Part shown: positions 1 to 7,281 of the stretch, one piece after another
How positions within the stretch are numbered: position 1 is the stretch's first letter
How the letters are laid out: every line of letters starts with the position of its first letter
Origin: Vibrio mangrovi
GTDB lineage: Bacteria > Pseudomonadota > Gammaproteobacteria > Enterobacterales > Vibrionaceae
Reading direction: 5' to 3'
DNA length: 64,000 nt
Assembly (NCBI RefSeq): GCF_024346955.1
Contig: NZ_AP024883.1
Span: forward strand, 1,860,001-1,924,000
Program-made: the position numbers and the translations under genes
Notes under the pieces: generated by a model
What the model saw: only the letters and a program-made list of their open reading frames with translations
The model's database searches: none
What the model was told of the DNA's origin: nothing

Positions 1-350
1 GCAAGTGAAAAATTAATTTTTCTATCTAAAACAATAGATTAAAAATATAAACATTTGCATGCAATTGACGCTCACAATCATGGGATTTGTTGTAGAAAAA
101 TTCAGAAAAATATCCAAGAAATTCCCAGACAAGGGCAAATTTCAGGGAAGAAATTTGAGGTTTTTCTGAGCAAGGGACTGCTCATAAAAACCGTCCCGGT
201 CAGCGCCCTCGAAACCCAAGGCCTTTTGGGATACTTTTGCGACCAGGCAAAAGTATCTGGGGCGCGAACATCAATGCCGAAGAAATCGATCAAACCCATT
301 GCGCACCATACAACTATCTTCAAATCAGCCATATAAAAAGATAAAAAAAC
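1..350. other. Intergenic stretch downstream of nifQ
   Basis: No convincing gene lies here. Open frames on both strands are under 95 codons, lack a ribosome binding site and show no recognisable domain. The stretch carries a perfect inverted repeat at 231-256 and looks like a degenerate dispersed element; the minus-strand frame resembles spurious small proteins I recall from Vibrio and related genomes. No clear terminator for nifQ was found. Confidence 0.5.
231..256. repeat. Perfect 10-bp inverted repeat
   Basis: ATACTTTTGC and its exact complement GCAAAAGTAT are separated by a 6-base loop. There is no run of T on either side, so a simple terminator is unlikely. It may be the core of a dispersed intergenic repeat lying beyond the 3' end of nifQ. 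Confidence 0.6.
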
Positions 351-872
351 TCAACCAGCTACCTCAAAACATTCCCCATAACTCGAACACTCCCCACAAC
401 TCGGCGCCCGGCAGACATAATCTCCGCCACGCTCGCACAACTGACGGTACAGGAAGCGCTTCCAGCGCATGTTGTTAACATTCAACTGACGCAGGGCAGG
501 GAAATAATAGCCGAACAGGTCAGTTAAGCGGGGACGCTCCGGCATGGCTAAATCCCGCCATAAATGCTGGCCGCCCATACACGCGCAGGACAATACAGTT
601 ATCATCTGGACACCAAACTGAGTCTGGGGTTGTAAATAGTCATGAAGTAACCGGCTGAGTTCATTCATTTCATCCCGGCGTAGCCGGAGTAGTTCTCCCC
701 GGAGCTGCAACGACTGAAGATCAGCGGGAAACATATCCACCATTCCACATGCTTCAGCAATCACCTGATACTCGGCTTCGGTCAGCCCCAGTGATAAAGG
801 CAGAGCAGTGTGTCCGGACAGATAGCCGGACACAATCGGTTGCCAGTAAGCTGTGATAGCATCCTGAGTCAT
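351..872 (-). CDS. nifQ: NifQ, molybdenum delivery for FeMo-cofactor
   Basis: NifQ is an iron-sulfur protein that hands molybdenum to the NifEN/NifH machinery during FeMo-cofactor synthesis in the cytoplasm. The 173-residue product ends in the family signature C-x4-C-x2-C-x5-C (C154, C159, C162, C168), the proposed Mo-Fe-S cluster ligands, and has the usual length. The ATG at 872 is chosen because GGAGG stands five bases upstream; it also gives a four-base ATGA overlap with the ferredoxin gene, indicating translational coupling. It is the last visible gene of the nifL-nifA-nifB-fdx-nifQ run, so it is probably expressed from the sigma-54 promoter before nifB. The function rests on the Cys signature plus the nif context and is quite secure. 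Confidence 0.93.
   Translation of the reverse strand: MTQDAITAYWQPIVSGYLSGHTALPLSLGLTEAEYQVIAEACGMVDMFPADLQSLQLRGELLRLRRDEMNELSRLLHDYLQPQTQFGVQMITVLSCACMGGQHLWRDLAMPERPRLTDLFGYYFPALRQLNVNNMRWKRFLYRQLCERGGDYVCRAPSCGECSSYGECFEVAG
494..501 (+). other. KOPS-type FtsK orienting octamer
   Basis: GGGCAGGG matches the KOPS consensus GGGNAGGG. It lies left of dif and reads towards it, the polarity expected if FtsK translocates towards the terminus. An octamer can occur by chance, so this only supports the dif assignment. Confidence 0.4.
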
Positions 873-1129
873 CCGCACCTCCCGTCAGGGAAGGGAATTA
901 AACTTCCCACCGGATTTAAAGGCTGCTGATAGCGATCCAGAATCGCTTCCTCAACCGGACAAATACTGGCACATTGCGGATCAGGATAGTTCTCAGCACA
1001 TTCCTGACAACGTTTCGGGTGAATCCGGAATTGCCCCGGAGTTTCCGGATCCGGATAAACTGCACGGTTCGGACAAACAATATAGCAGGCGTGGCAGCCA
1101 ACACATTTATCGCTGATGACAAAGCTCAT
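869..1129 (-). CDS. nif-associated 2[4Fe-4S] ferredoxin
   Basis: This is a small bacterial-type ferredoxin, probably an electron carrier for nitrogenase or for NifB radical chemistry. The 86-residue product has a first cluster motif C9-x2-C12-x2-C15-x3-CP and a second, widened motif C41-x2-C44-x8-C53-x3-CP. That inserted second motif is seen in nif-linked FdxN and ferredoxin III type proteins. The ATG at 1129 is preferred because AGGAG lies seven bases upstream; an ATG at 1150 would have no Shine-Dalgarno. The start overlaps the 3' end of nifB by 23 bases and the stop overlaps nifQ, so the three genes are tightly coupled. It corresponds in position to fdxN after nifB in Azotobacter and Pseudomonas. 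Confidence 0.9.
   Translation of the reverse strand: MSFVISDKCVGCHACYIVCPNRAVYPDPETPGQFRIHPKRCQECAENYPDPQCASICPVEEAILDRYQQPLNPVGSLIPFPDGRCG
888..895 (+). other. KOPS-type FtsK orienting octamer
   Basis: GGGAAGGG matches GGGNAGGG and points towards dif, the same polarity as the octamer at 494-501. It sits at the fdx/nifQ junction. It is weak evidence alone. Confidence 0.4.
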
Positions 1130-2450
1130 CTTCATTCTCCTGCTGGTCATGACTAAATTGGCGGGTAAGATGTGCCAATGCTTCGGTAATCGGCTGATAA
1201 GCGAAATCTACATTGGGCTGAATTCCAAGTTCTTCCGCCTGACGCCAGGGTGAAATTCCCATCCGGGCGCTGAAAACCGTCAGGCAGTCGGCGATAGTGG
1301 CAAAAACGGCTTGCAGTTGAGATTCCTGCTCTTCGGCATCGGGACAGTCACTTTTTCCATGACAATACTGCTCGATATAACGACTTTCCTGATAAAGAAA
1401 CTGCCGTTGCGTTTCACTATACTGGTAGATTTCAAATTTTGTTGCATGTCCGAAATGAACCCGAATGGTTTCACTGTCATCACTGGCGACAGCAACCCGA
1501 ATCAGATTTGATCCAGAATCTTTGGCTGCACTGCTGCAAGGGGAATCGCCGAGCATTCCAACCGCATCAGCACGGCACTGACGACAGTGAGTCATCTGAG
1601 GCATGTATATGCCGGACAGGCTCCGGGCCGTAGCCAGTTCCTGTTCCGTTGGTCCGCGCTGACCGGTTAGTCCAAAGTATGTCCCGTGTTCCGGTTCGGA
1701 AATCAGCGGCATGATGTTATGTAATAGTGCACCCCGATGCTTAACCTGTACCGATACATCTGCAATATGATGATCATTAACTCCGGGGATCAAAACCGTG
1801 TTAACTTTCACCAGCATCCCTGCGGCAGCAGCCAGTTCCAGCCCCAACAGTTGTCGTTCAATCAGCGTCCGGGCCGCTTCGCGTCCTTTAAGACGCTGAT
1901 GATTGAAGAATATCCATGGATAGATTTTTTCACCAATTTCTTCGGTTACACAGTTGATGGTAACCGTCAGGTGATGAACACCGAGTTGTACCAGCGTTTC
2001 AACATGCTCTGCAAGTGCCAGTCCGTTGGTGGAGACACAGAGCTGAACATCAGGGTCAAACTGCCGGATTTGCTTTAATGTCGCAAAGGTCGCCTGCGGA
2101 TTTGCCAGTGCATCACCCGGTCCGGCAATTCCGGCGACGGTCAGGTTAGGTGCCCGTTTTTTGATCAGCATATACTGCCGGAGTGCCGCACCGCTTTCCA
2201 TCACCTGTGAGACCACGCCGGGGCGGGACTCATTACTGCAATCATATTTACGGTTACAGTAATTACACTGAATATTACAGGCCGGAGCGACCGGAAGATG
2301 AATGCGTGCGTACTGATGTGCCTGTTGAGAATAACAGGGATGTCTGGCGATCTGCTCCTGTACTTCTTTAGCAAGAAAATGACGAACTTTGTCCTGAACC
2401 GGATGGCCTGATTCAGAATCCCGGATACTCAAAGCCTGAGAACTTTCCAT
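1107..2450 (-). CDS. nifB: NifB, radical SAM NifB-co synthase
   Basis: NifB is the radical S-adenosylmethionine enzyme that fuses two [4Fe-4S] units and inserts carbide to make NifB-co, the precursor of all nitrogenase cofactors. In the 447-residue protein the SAM-cluster motif C58-x3-C62-x2-C65 lies in the typical NifB context (CNIQCNYCNRKYDC), followed by a TIM-barrel region. A NifX-like domain occupies roughly residues 315-430, starting at the RVAVASDD segment. This two-domain form is typical of Proteobacteria. ATG 2450 follows an excellent AAGGAGGAG; the upstream ATG at 2495 would lie inside the sigma-54 promoter. A NifA site lies 75 bases upstream of the promoter, so the gene should be NifA-activated. 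Confidence 0.97.
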   Translation of the reverse strand: MESSQALSIRDSESGHPVQDKVRHFLAKEVQEQIARHPCYSQQAHQYARIHLPVAPACNIQCNYCNRKYDCSNESRPGVVSQVMESGAALRQYMLIKKRAPNLTVAGIAGPGDALANPQATFATLKQIRQFDPDVQLCVSTNGLALAEHVETLVQLGVHHLTVTINCVTEEIGEKIYPWIFFNHQRLKGREAARTLIERQLLGLELAAAAGMLVKVNTVLIPGVNDHHIADVSVQVKHRGALLHNIMPLISEPEHGTYFGLTGQRGPTEQELATARSLSGIYMPQMTHCRQCRADAVGMLGDSPCSSAAKDSGSNLIRVAVASDDSETIRVHFGHATKFEIYQYSETQRQFLYQESRYIEQYCHGKSDCPDAEEQESQLQAVFATIADCLTVFSARMGISPWRQAEELGIQPNVDFAYQPITEALAHLTRQFSHDQQENEDELCHQR

Positions 2451-2490
2451 CGCTCCTCCTTGTGATGAATCAATCCGTTTAATCCTTATC

Positions 2491-2506
2491 TGCAAGCTTC
2501 ATTCCC
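2491..2506 (-). promoter_or_regulatory. Sigma-54 promoter of nifB
   Basis: Read on the minus strand this is GGGAAT-GAAGC-TTGCA, with the invariant GG and GC at -24/-12 spacing and a full match to TTGCA. It lies 41 bases before the nifB ATG and about 75 bases from a NifA activator site. Only the outer bases of the -24 block deviate from TGGCAC. Confidence 0.75.
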
Positions 2507-2580
2507 TTGGAGATTCCATAATTAACATTTTGTTTTATAAACATTTAATCAAATACCCAAGCGACAATCATGAACTGTAA

Positions 2581-2596
2581 TGTCATAAAACGGACA
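2581..2596. promoter_or_regulatory. NifA upstream activator sequence for nifB
   Basis: This is a perfect TGT-N10-ACA, the established NifA binding motif, between nifA and nifB at the normal distance upstream of the -24/-12 element. Together the two elements imply that nifB-fdx-nifQ can be transcribed independently of nifLA. Confidence 0.75.
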
Positions 2597-2615
2597 ACAA
2601 CGACACTAGTTGATG

Positions 2616-4211
2616 TCACATCTGCTTCATCTCAATGTTCATGATCTGAATCCGGTAAGCAATTTGTCGCGGCGTCATATTCAGCAACCGGGCGGCTTTT
2701 GCTTTTACCCATCCGGAGCGCTCCAGAGCATCGATCACTCTTTCCCGCTCATCCGGAATATTTTCTCGTGACGTTGTCACAAAATCGTGACGACCAGAAG
2801 GCATTGCAACCTGCTGAACTGGTGATGGGGCAGATGACACCAAGCCCGGACTTAGACCAATATCGACCTGATTTAAAGTAATCAGATCAGCCCCGATTAC
2901 TCCGGATTCACTCAACACCGATGCCCGTTCCAGTGTATTTTCCAGTTCACGAACATTTCCCGGCCACTGGTGAGTCATCATTAAGCGGATTGCCGAATCA
3001 CTAAGAGACAGCTTACGTTGCTGTGCTTTGCTTAACTTTTGCATCATATGTTCGGCCAGTTCCGGAATATCCTGTAACCGTTCGCGTAAAGGTGGTAAGT
3101 ACATCGGCATCACATTGAGCCGATAGTAAAGGTCTTCACGAAAGGTTCCGTTGGCAACATCTTCTTCCAGATGACGGTTCGTCGCAGCGATAATCCTGAC
3201 ATTGACTGAGATTGTCGCTGTACCACCAACCCGTTCGAACTCCTTTTCCTGCAAAACCCGCAATAGCTTGGCCTGAAAAGCCGGACTGGTTTCACCGATT
3301 TCATCCAGAAAAATAGTGCCGCTGTCAGCCAGTTCAAACCGGCCTTTACGCTGTTTTACCGCACCGGTAAATGCGCCTTTTTCATGACCGAATAGTTCCG
3401 ATTCCAGCAGATTGTCCGGCATCGCAGCGCAGTTCAGTTTGACAAACGGCTGATTGGCGCGGGGAGAGTTGTAATGAATTGCGTTGGCAACCAGCTCCTT
3501 ACCGGTACCAGATTCACCGCGCAGCAATACTGTCGAATCCCAGCGTGAAACCAGACGAATCTGCTCAAAGATCTGACGCATCGATTTGGTATGGCCGACC
3601 AGATTACGAAAGCTATAGTTATTGCGGACTTTACGGCGCAGACCATCCCGTTCATCTTTCAGTCGCTGCTGATGACTTTCAACCTGATAAGCCAACTGGA
3701 CATTTTTGGCGATCAGGTTAGCAATCATGTCGAGAAACTTCGTTAATAACGTGATATTGGCATCGGTCAGGTTCGGCGGCTGGGCGGAGAGGGCGCCAAT
3801 CACATTGGCACTGGTATCTTTGAGCGGCACACAGATAAAAGGTTTGTCATAATCGTACAGCGCCAGTTTATCGGCAAAACGCAGATCGCTGCCCAGATTG
3901 CGCAATACAATCGAACTGCCCTGACGCAACACTTCACCGACGATGCCTTCACCCACTTTATAAGAGACTTGTTTTTGCTCCGTCATTGAATTCGGCAAGG
4001 GTGAGTGAACAGATTTAATCAGCAGAATATCGCGGGTCCGATCCAGAATCGTCAACATACCACAGTGCAGCTGACATTCATTATGAAGCACCTTCAGGAT
4101 CTTATCGGATGATTCAATATAATTCAGACTGGTATTCAGCTCGCTGGAGATTCGGTACATTGAGGCCAAGAGCTGATGTTCCAGATTCAGAAGAGAAAGA
4201 TCTTCAGCCAT
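2616..4211 (-). CDS. nifA: NifA, sigma-54 activator of nif genes
   Basis: NifA is the enhancer-binding protein that remodels sigma-54 RNA polymerase at nif promoters. The 531-residue protein has an N-terminal GAF domain (about 15-175), a AAA+ domain (about 200-435) with Walker A GESGTGKE, the sigma-54-contacting GAFTGA loop and a Walker B LDEIGE, and a C-terminal helix-turn-helix (about 485-531). The linker before the DNA-binding domain has no cysteine pair, as expected for NifA proteins controlled by NifL rather than directly by oxygen. ATG 4211 lies six bases after the nifL stop, so the two are co-translated in the one-to-one pattern needed for complex formation. One perfect matS site lies inside the gene at 2768-2780. 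Confidence 0.97.
   Translation of the reverse strand: MAEDLSLLNLEHQLLASMYRISSELNTSLNYIESSDKILKVLHNECQLHCGMLTILDRTRDILLIKSVHSPLPNSMTEQKQVSYKVGEGIVGEVLRQGSSIVLRNLGSDLRFADKLALYDYDKPFICVPLKDTSANVIGALSAQPPNLTDANITLLTKFLDMIANLIAKNVQLAYQVESHQQRLKDERDGLRRKVRNNYSFRNLVGHTKSMRQIFEQIRLVSRWDSTVLLRGESGTGKELVANAIHYNSPRANQPFVKLNCAAMPDNLLESELFGHEKGAFTGAVKQRKGRFELADSGTIFLDEIGETSPAFQAKLLRVLQEKEFERVGGTATISVNVRIIAATNRHLEEDVANGTFREDLYYRLNVMPMYLPPLRERLQDIPELAEHMMQKLSKAQQRKLSLSDSAIRLMMTHQWPGNVRELENTLERASVLSESGVIGADLITLNQVDIGLSPGLVSSAPSPVQQVAMPSGRHDFVTTSRENIPDERERVIDALERSGWVKAKAARLLNMTPRQIAYRIQIMNIEMKQM
2768..2780. other. matS site (MatP binding), in nifA
   Basis: GTGACGTTGTCAC matches the MatP consensus GTGACRNYGTCAC at every position. 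Four such perfect sites occur in this window where about 0.02 would be expected by chance. Confidence 0.85.
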
Positions 4212-4217
4212 AATCAA

Positions 4218-5747
4218 TCACCATTGGTTAAGCGGAAATGAAAGACAGACTCGCGCCCCTGAAAGTGACTGCCCATCATCAATAGTGATGGTCGCAGAAT
4301 GTTCATTGAGTACCTGCTGGACGATGGACATGCCAATCCCGCGACAGCCGGACTGATGTTTCGGCTTGGTACTGAAAAAAGGCTGAAAAATCACAAACCG
4401 GAGTTTCTCCGTAATACCATGCCCGCTGTCTTCAACCACAATTCTGATTTCTTCTTCGCTTTCTTCTGAAGTGATCAGGATCAGACGTTCCGTACTTTTC
4501 GCCACCTGAATGGCATCGATAGCATTGTCGATCAACTGTTTGATCGCCAGAATCAAACGGTGTGGCATTCCGCTGATAGTTGAGAGCCGGGTTGCGAGAT
4601 GCAGCTCGATTTTCGTTGAGGATTTGAGCAGCTCGTCGGTACTGATATCCGTCACATCACGAATTACCTGATTCAGATTGACCGGCTGGAATGCTTCGCT
4701 GCTGCGTTCGGGAATTGCCAGCTGGATATCATGCATCGCCTCCAGTGCACTCGCCATGGCTTCATCCATTGCGACAAGACCGGGGCAGGAAGGATTGGTG
4801 CGTTTTAAAATATTGATCGCCGATTCGATCATATTGAACGGCCCCTGCAACTGATGCAGTGTGCCCATCAACGCTTCCTGCATGGCATGGACGTATTTGT
4901 TGTCGCGGGCCATCAGTTTCACCGAATTGATACGCCGCTCTTCGACCAGTAACTTCTCCCGGGTGCGCTCGCTGATCGCAATCACCATGTAGTGATCATC
5001 TTCCGGAAGAAAATATGTATCGACTGTGGCATCGCTAATCGGAGTTTTGACCAGCACATACTCGAACCAGCGTTCCCGGATGGGTTCCTGATCGGGAATA
5101 TAAACACTTTTGGAGCGTTGCTCATGACTACCCATAAAATCATTGAGCGACTCATGTCCATAGTCACTATGCAGGCAATTCAGTAAAGCCGTTACCGGAG
5201 ACTGACCGATACTTTGTTCGATCCGGGTAAATTTCTGATTGCTGAACAACAGATGATCGTTTTCATCGATCAATGCAATGGCTATCGGCGCTGCATTGAG
5301 AACTGACTGGAACATGGCAAACTGATTTTTCTGATGGGTAATCAACTGGTGACGCTCGCTGATATCTTTATGAATCGCGTAGTAACAGGTTTTTCCCTGA
5401 AAGTGGTCCAGACGAGAAATGGAGATTTCAGCGATATAGGCTTCACCGTTTTTCTTGCGGTTGACCAGCTGTCCCTGCCAGTGTTTCCCGGCAGTAATGG
5501 TTGACCACAGACTCTCGTAAACTGATTGAGGTGTCGCTTTATACGAGAGGAGTGAAGCGTTATGCCCGATCAGTTCGTTCAGACTATAACCGGTAATCTC
5601 AATGAAGGTTTGATTGACGAAAAGTATCTTTCCGGTGTCGTCGGTAATACTGATAGCCACCGGCGCGTTTGCAACGATTTGCTCAAAAGCCTGAGCATTA
5701 AACATGGACGGAATTGAACCATCTGCGATCACATCAACTTGTCCCAT
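4218..5747 (-). CDS. nifL: NifL, redox and nitrogen sensing anti-activator
   Basis: NifL is an FAD-binding PAS protein that holds NifA inactive under oxygen or fixed nitrogen. In the 509-residue product a first PAS domain spans about residues 15-130 (ISITDDTGKILFVNQ), a second about 145-260, then a histidine-kinase-like region. A dimerisation helix carries LHQLQGPFNM, and the GHKL nucleotide-binding part shows an N box (DNAIDAIQ), a G1 box (DSGHGI) and a G2 box (GIGMSIVQQ). ATG 5747 is chosen because AAGGA lies eight bases upstream; upstream ATG and TTG codons lack that spacing. nifL and nifA form one operon divergent from rnfA. Kinase activity is not expected from the family, where nucleotide binding serves conformational control. 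Confidence 0.95.
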   Translation of the reverse strand: MGQVDVIADGSIPSMFNAQAFEQIVANAPVAISITDDTGKILFVNQTFIEITGYSLNELIGHNASLLSYKATPQSVYESLWSTITAGKHWQGQLVNRKKNGEAYIAEISISRLDHFQGKTCYYAIHKDISERHQLITHQKNQFAMFQSVLNAAPIAIALIDENDHLLFSNQKFTRIEQSIGQSPVTALLNCLHSDYGHESLNDFMGSHEQRSKSVYIPDQEPIRERWFEYVLVKTPISDATVDTYFLPEDDHYMVIAISERTREKLLVEERRINSVKLMARDNKYVHAMQEALMGTLHQLQGPFNMIESAINILKRTNPSCPGLVAMDEAMASALEAMHDIQLAIPERSSEAFQPVNLNQVIRDVTDISTDELLKSSTKIELHLATRLSTISGMPHRLILAIKQLIDNAIDAIQVAKSTERLILITSEESEEEIRIVVEDSGHGITEKLRFVIFQPFFSTKPKHQSGCRGIGMSIVQQVLNEHSATITIDDGQSLSGARVCLSFPLNQW

Positions 5748-5850
5748 AAGTGCCATCCTTTGCGCTATATAACCCGGTAACCCCAAAACACTAAATTCAC
5801 AATGTTCTGAGATCAGTTGGGGACATTATTTATTATCCAAAGGGATGCTA

Positions 5851-5866
5851 TGCATGAACTATTCCG
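5851..5866 (-). promoter_or_regulatory. Possible sigma-54 promoter of nifL
   Basis: On the minus strand this reads CGGAAT-AGTTC-ATGCA, keeping the GG and GC pairs at correct spacing but with several other mismatches. It lies 104 bases before the nifL ATG. It may be a weak promoter; no convincing NtrC site was recognised near it. Confidence 0.4.
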
Positions 5867-5909
5867 CATGACATGCCGTGGAATCATGGGAAGCAGTGTG
5901 ATTCATGCT

Positions 5910-5925
5910 TGTTTGATTTCAGACA
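5910..5925. promoter_or_regulatory. NifA activator site 1
   Basis: A perfect TGT-N10-ACA, extended to TTGT and ACAA arms. Its centre is 39 bases from the next site, close to a whole number of helical turns, and it can serve rnfA and possibly nifL. Confidence 0.75.
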
Positions 5926-5948
5926 AAATTAGCGTCGGGTATGGTAAT

Positions 5949-5964
5949 TGTCGGCTTTGCGACA
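5949..5964. promoter_or_regulatory. NifA activator site 2
   Basis: A perfect TGT-N10-ACA whose arms extend to the six-base inverted repeat TTGTCG/CGACAA. It lies about 115 bases upstream of the rnfA -24 element, in the usual NifA range. Confidence 0.8.
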
Positions 5965-6002
5965 AACGTTTTTACACCACTTTTCTCCAGAAACCCGCTC
6001 CG

Positions 6003-6015
6003 TATCAATTGCTGA
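6003..6015 (+). promoter_or_regulatory. IHF-like site
   Basis: TATCAATTGCTGA differs from WATCAANNNNTTR at one position. It lies between the NifA sites and the rnfA sigma-54 promoter, where IHF usually bends DNA at nif promoters. A second one-mismatch candidate follows at 6026-6038. Confidence 0.35.
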
Positions 6016-6079
6016 AGTATCAGTCATATCAACCCATAACGCGGGAATGAATGACTCATGTTAGTGCATCAGATATGAC

Positions 6080-6095
6080 TGGCATAGCGTATGCA
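6080..6095 (+). promoter_or_regulatory. Sigma-54 promoter of rnfA operon
   Basis: TGGCAT-AGCGT-ATGCA matches the -24/-12 consensus TGGCAC-N5-TTGCA with one mismatch in each block. It is 45 bases upstream of rnfA, downstream of two NifA sites. Confidence 0.8.
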
Positions 6096-6140
6096 CCAGA
6101 GTGGAAAAACAAGGTAGGGAACAAGTCTTGAGGAATAAGA

Positions 6141-6719
6141 ATGATGTCTGATGTGTTGGTTGTTTTTCTGAGTGCGGCATTCGTCAATAACGTGGTATTG
6201 GCTAAGTTTCTCGGATTGTGTCCATTTATGGGCGTATCCGGAAAGATCAGCAGTGCGGTCGGCATGGGCGTCGCAACCACGTTTGTCCTGACGTTTGCAA
6301 CTGTGACCACCTGGCTGGTTGAGCTGGCGATACTACGTCCGCTCGGGCTGGAGTTCATGCGAATCATTGCATTTATTCTGATTATTGCGGCGGTAGTTCA
6401 GTTTACCGAATTGTATGTCAAAAAAAGCTTTCCGGAGCTGTATCAGGCGCTTGGTGTTTACCTGCCATTAATTACGACGAACTGCGCAGTATTCGGTGTC
6501 GCACTGCTCGCGGTACAGGATAACTTATCTTTCACTGCGATGCTGATGTTCAGCTCCGGCTCCGCAGCAGGCTTTTTGATTGTGATTACGTTGTTTGCGG
6601 GGTTGCGTAGCCAGTTGGTTCTGAGTCACGTACCGGCGGCATTCCGGGGAACACCAATCGCATTTATCACGGCCGGTTTCTTATCGATGGCTTTTATGGG
6701 CTTTGCCGGAATGGCCTGA
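6141..6719 (+). CDS. rnfA: Rnf complex membrane subunit RnfA
   Basis: RnfA is an integral membrane subunit of the Rnf ion-translocating NADH:ferredoxin oxidoreductase; with RnfE it forms the intramembrane iron-sulfur electron path. The 192-residue protein is hydrophobic throughout with about six membrane spans and has conserved Cys in paired segments (LGLCPFMGV near residue 25 and TNCAVFG near residue 113). GAGG precedes the ATG. It is the first gene of a seven-gene run behind a sigma-54 promoter and NifA sites, marking this as the nitrogenase-dedicated Rnf set. A separate housekeeping Rnf may exist elsewhere in the genome. Confidence 0.95.
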   Translation: MMSDVLVVFLSAAFVNNVVLAKFLGLCPFMGVSGKISSAVGMGVATTFVLTFATVTTWLVELAILRPLGLEFMRIIAFILIIAAVVQFTELYVKKSFPELYQALGVYLPLITTNCAVFGVALLAVQDNLSFTAMLMFSSGSAAGFLIVITLFAGLRSQLVLSHVPAAFRGTPIAFITAGFLSMAFMGFAGMA

Positions 6720-6737
6720 AACAGAAGGAGAATTCAT

Positions 6738-7271
6738 ATGTGGGTTGTTGGGATTTTATTTTTTATCTTGCTGGGTGCGATTCTGGGGATTGTCCTCGGA
6801 TACGCTGCAATTCTGTTTCGTGTCGAAAGTCATCCGTTAGTTGATCGGATTGAGTCAATGCTTCCCGGCGGTCAGTGTGGTCAGTGTGGGGAAGCAGGGT
6901 GTCGTCAGGCCGCCGAGAAAATGGTATCCGGTTCATTGCGTCCGGACACCTGTCCTCCCGGAGGAGCAGCACTGGCGGTCTCAATTGCAGAAATTCTGGG
7001 AGAGTCTATCGACATGACCAGTGAAGAAACGCATTGGATCGCACAGATCGAAGAGTCTTTATGTACCGGTTGTAACCGTTGTTATAAGGCTTGTCCGTTT
7101 GATGCTATTGTCGGCGCTCCGAAACAGCTTCATACCGTGATTCAGGATGTCTGTACCGGGTGCCAACTGTGTGAGAAAGCCTGCACGCAACACTGCCTGA
7201 CCATGGTTGAATCCAGTCCGGATGTCGCCGGTTGGTACTGGCCGAAACCGACTATTCCGGTTGCAGTGTAG
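6738..7271 (+). CDS. rnfB: Rnf complex ferredoxin-like subunit RnfB
   Basis: RnfB carries electrons between the membrane and the soluble low-potential acceptor. The 177-residue protein has one N-terminal membrane anchor (about 3-25) and a four-Cys cluster domain (GGQCGQCGEAGC with a later CPPGG). Two 4Fe-4S motifs follow, starting CTGCNRCYKACP (about residue 112) and CTGCQLCEKACT (about residue 142). Domain order and length fit proteobacterial RnfB. AAGGAG lies upstream of the ATG and the gene follows rnfA by 18 bases. Confidence 0.95.
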   Translation: MWVVGILFFILLGAILGIVLGYAAILFRVESHPLVDRIESMLPGGQCGQCGEAGCRQAAEKMVSGSLRPDTCPPGGAALAVSIAEILGESIDMTSEETHWIAQIEESLCTGCNRCYKACPFDAIVGAPKQLHTVIQDVCTGCQLCEKACTQHCLTMVESSPDVAGWYWPKPTIPVAV

Positions 7272-7281
7272 GAGCGAGCCC

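Larger units (their letters stand above)
5748..6140. promoter_or_regulatory. Divergent nifL-rnfA control region
   Basis: This 393-base gap separates the divergent nifLA and rnf operons. It holds two perfect NifA sites, a strong sigma-54 promoter towards rnfA, a weaker sigma-54-like element towards nifL and an IHF-like match between activator sites and promoter. The 77-codon plus-strand frame inside it has no Shine-Dalgarno or domain and is not called. Confidence 0.8.

Noticed and set aside
55..336. Small frames on both strands downstream of nifQ as genes
   Set aside because: No Shine-Dalgarno, no domain, overlapping on opposite strands; better explained as a repeat element.
5817..6050. 77-codon plus-strand frame between nifL and rnfA
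   Set aside because: It covers the NifA sites and has no ribosome binding site or similarity I recognise; the region is regulatory.
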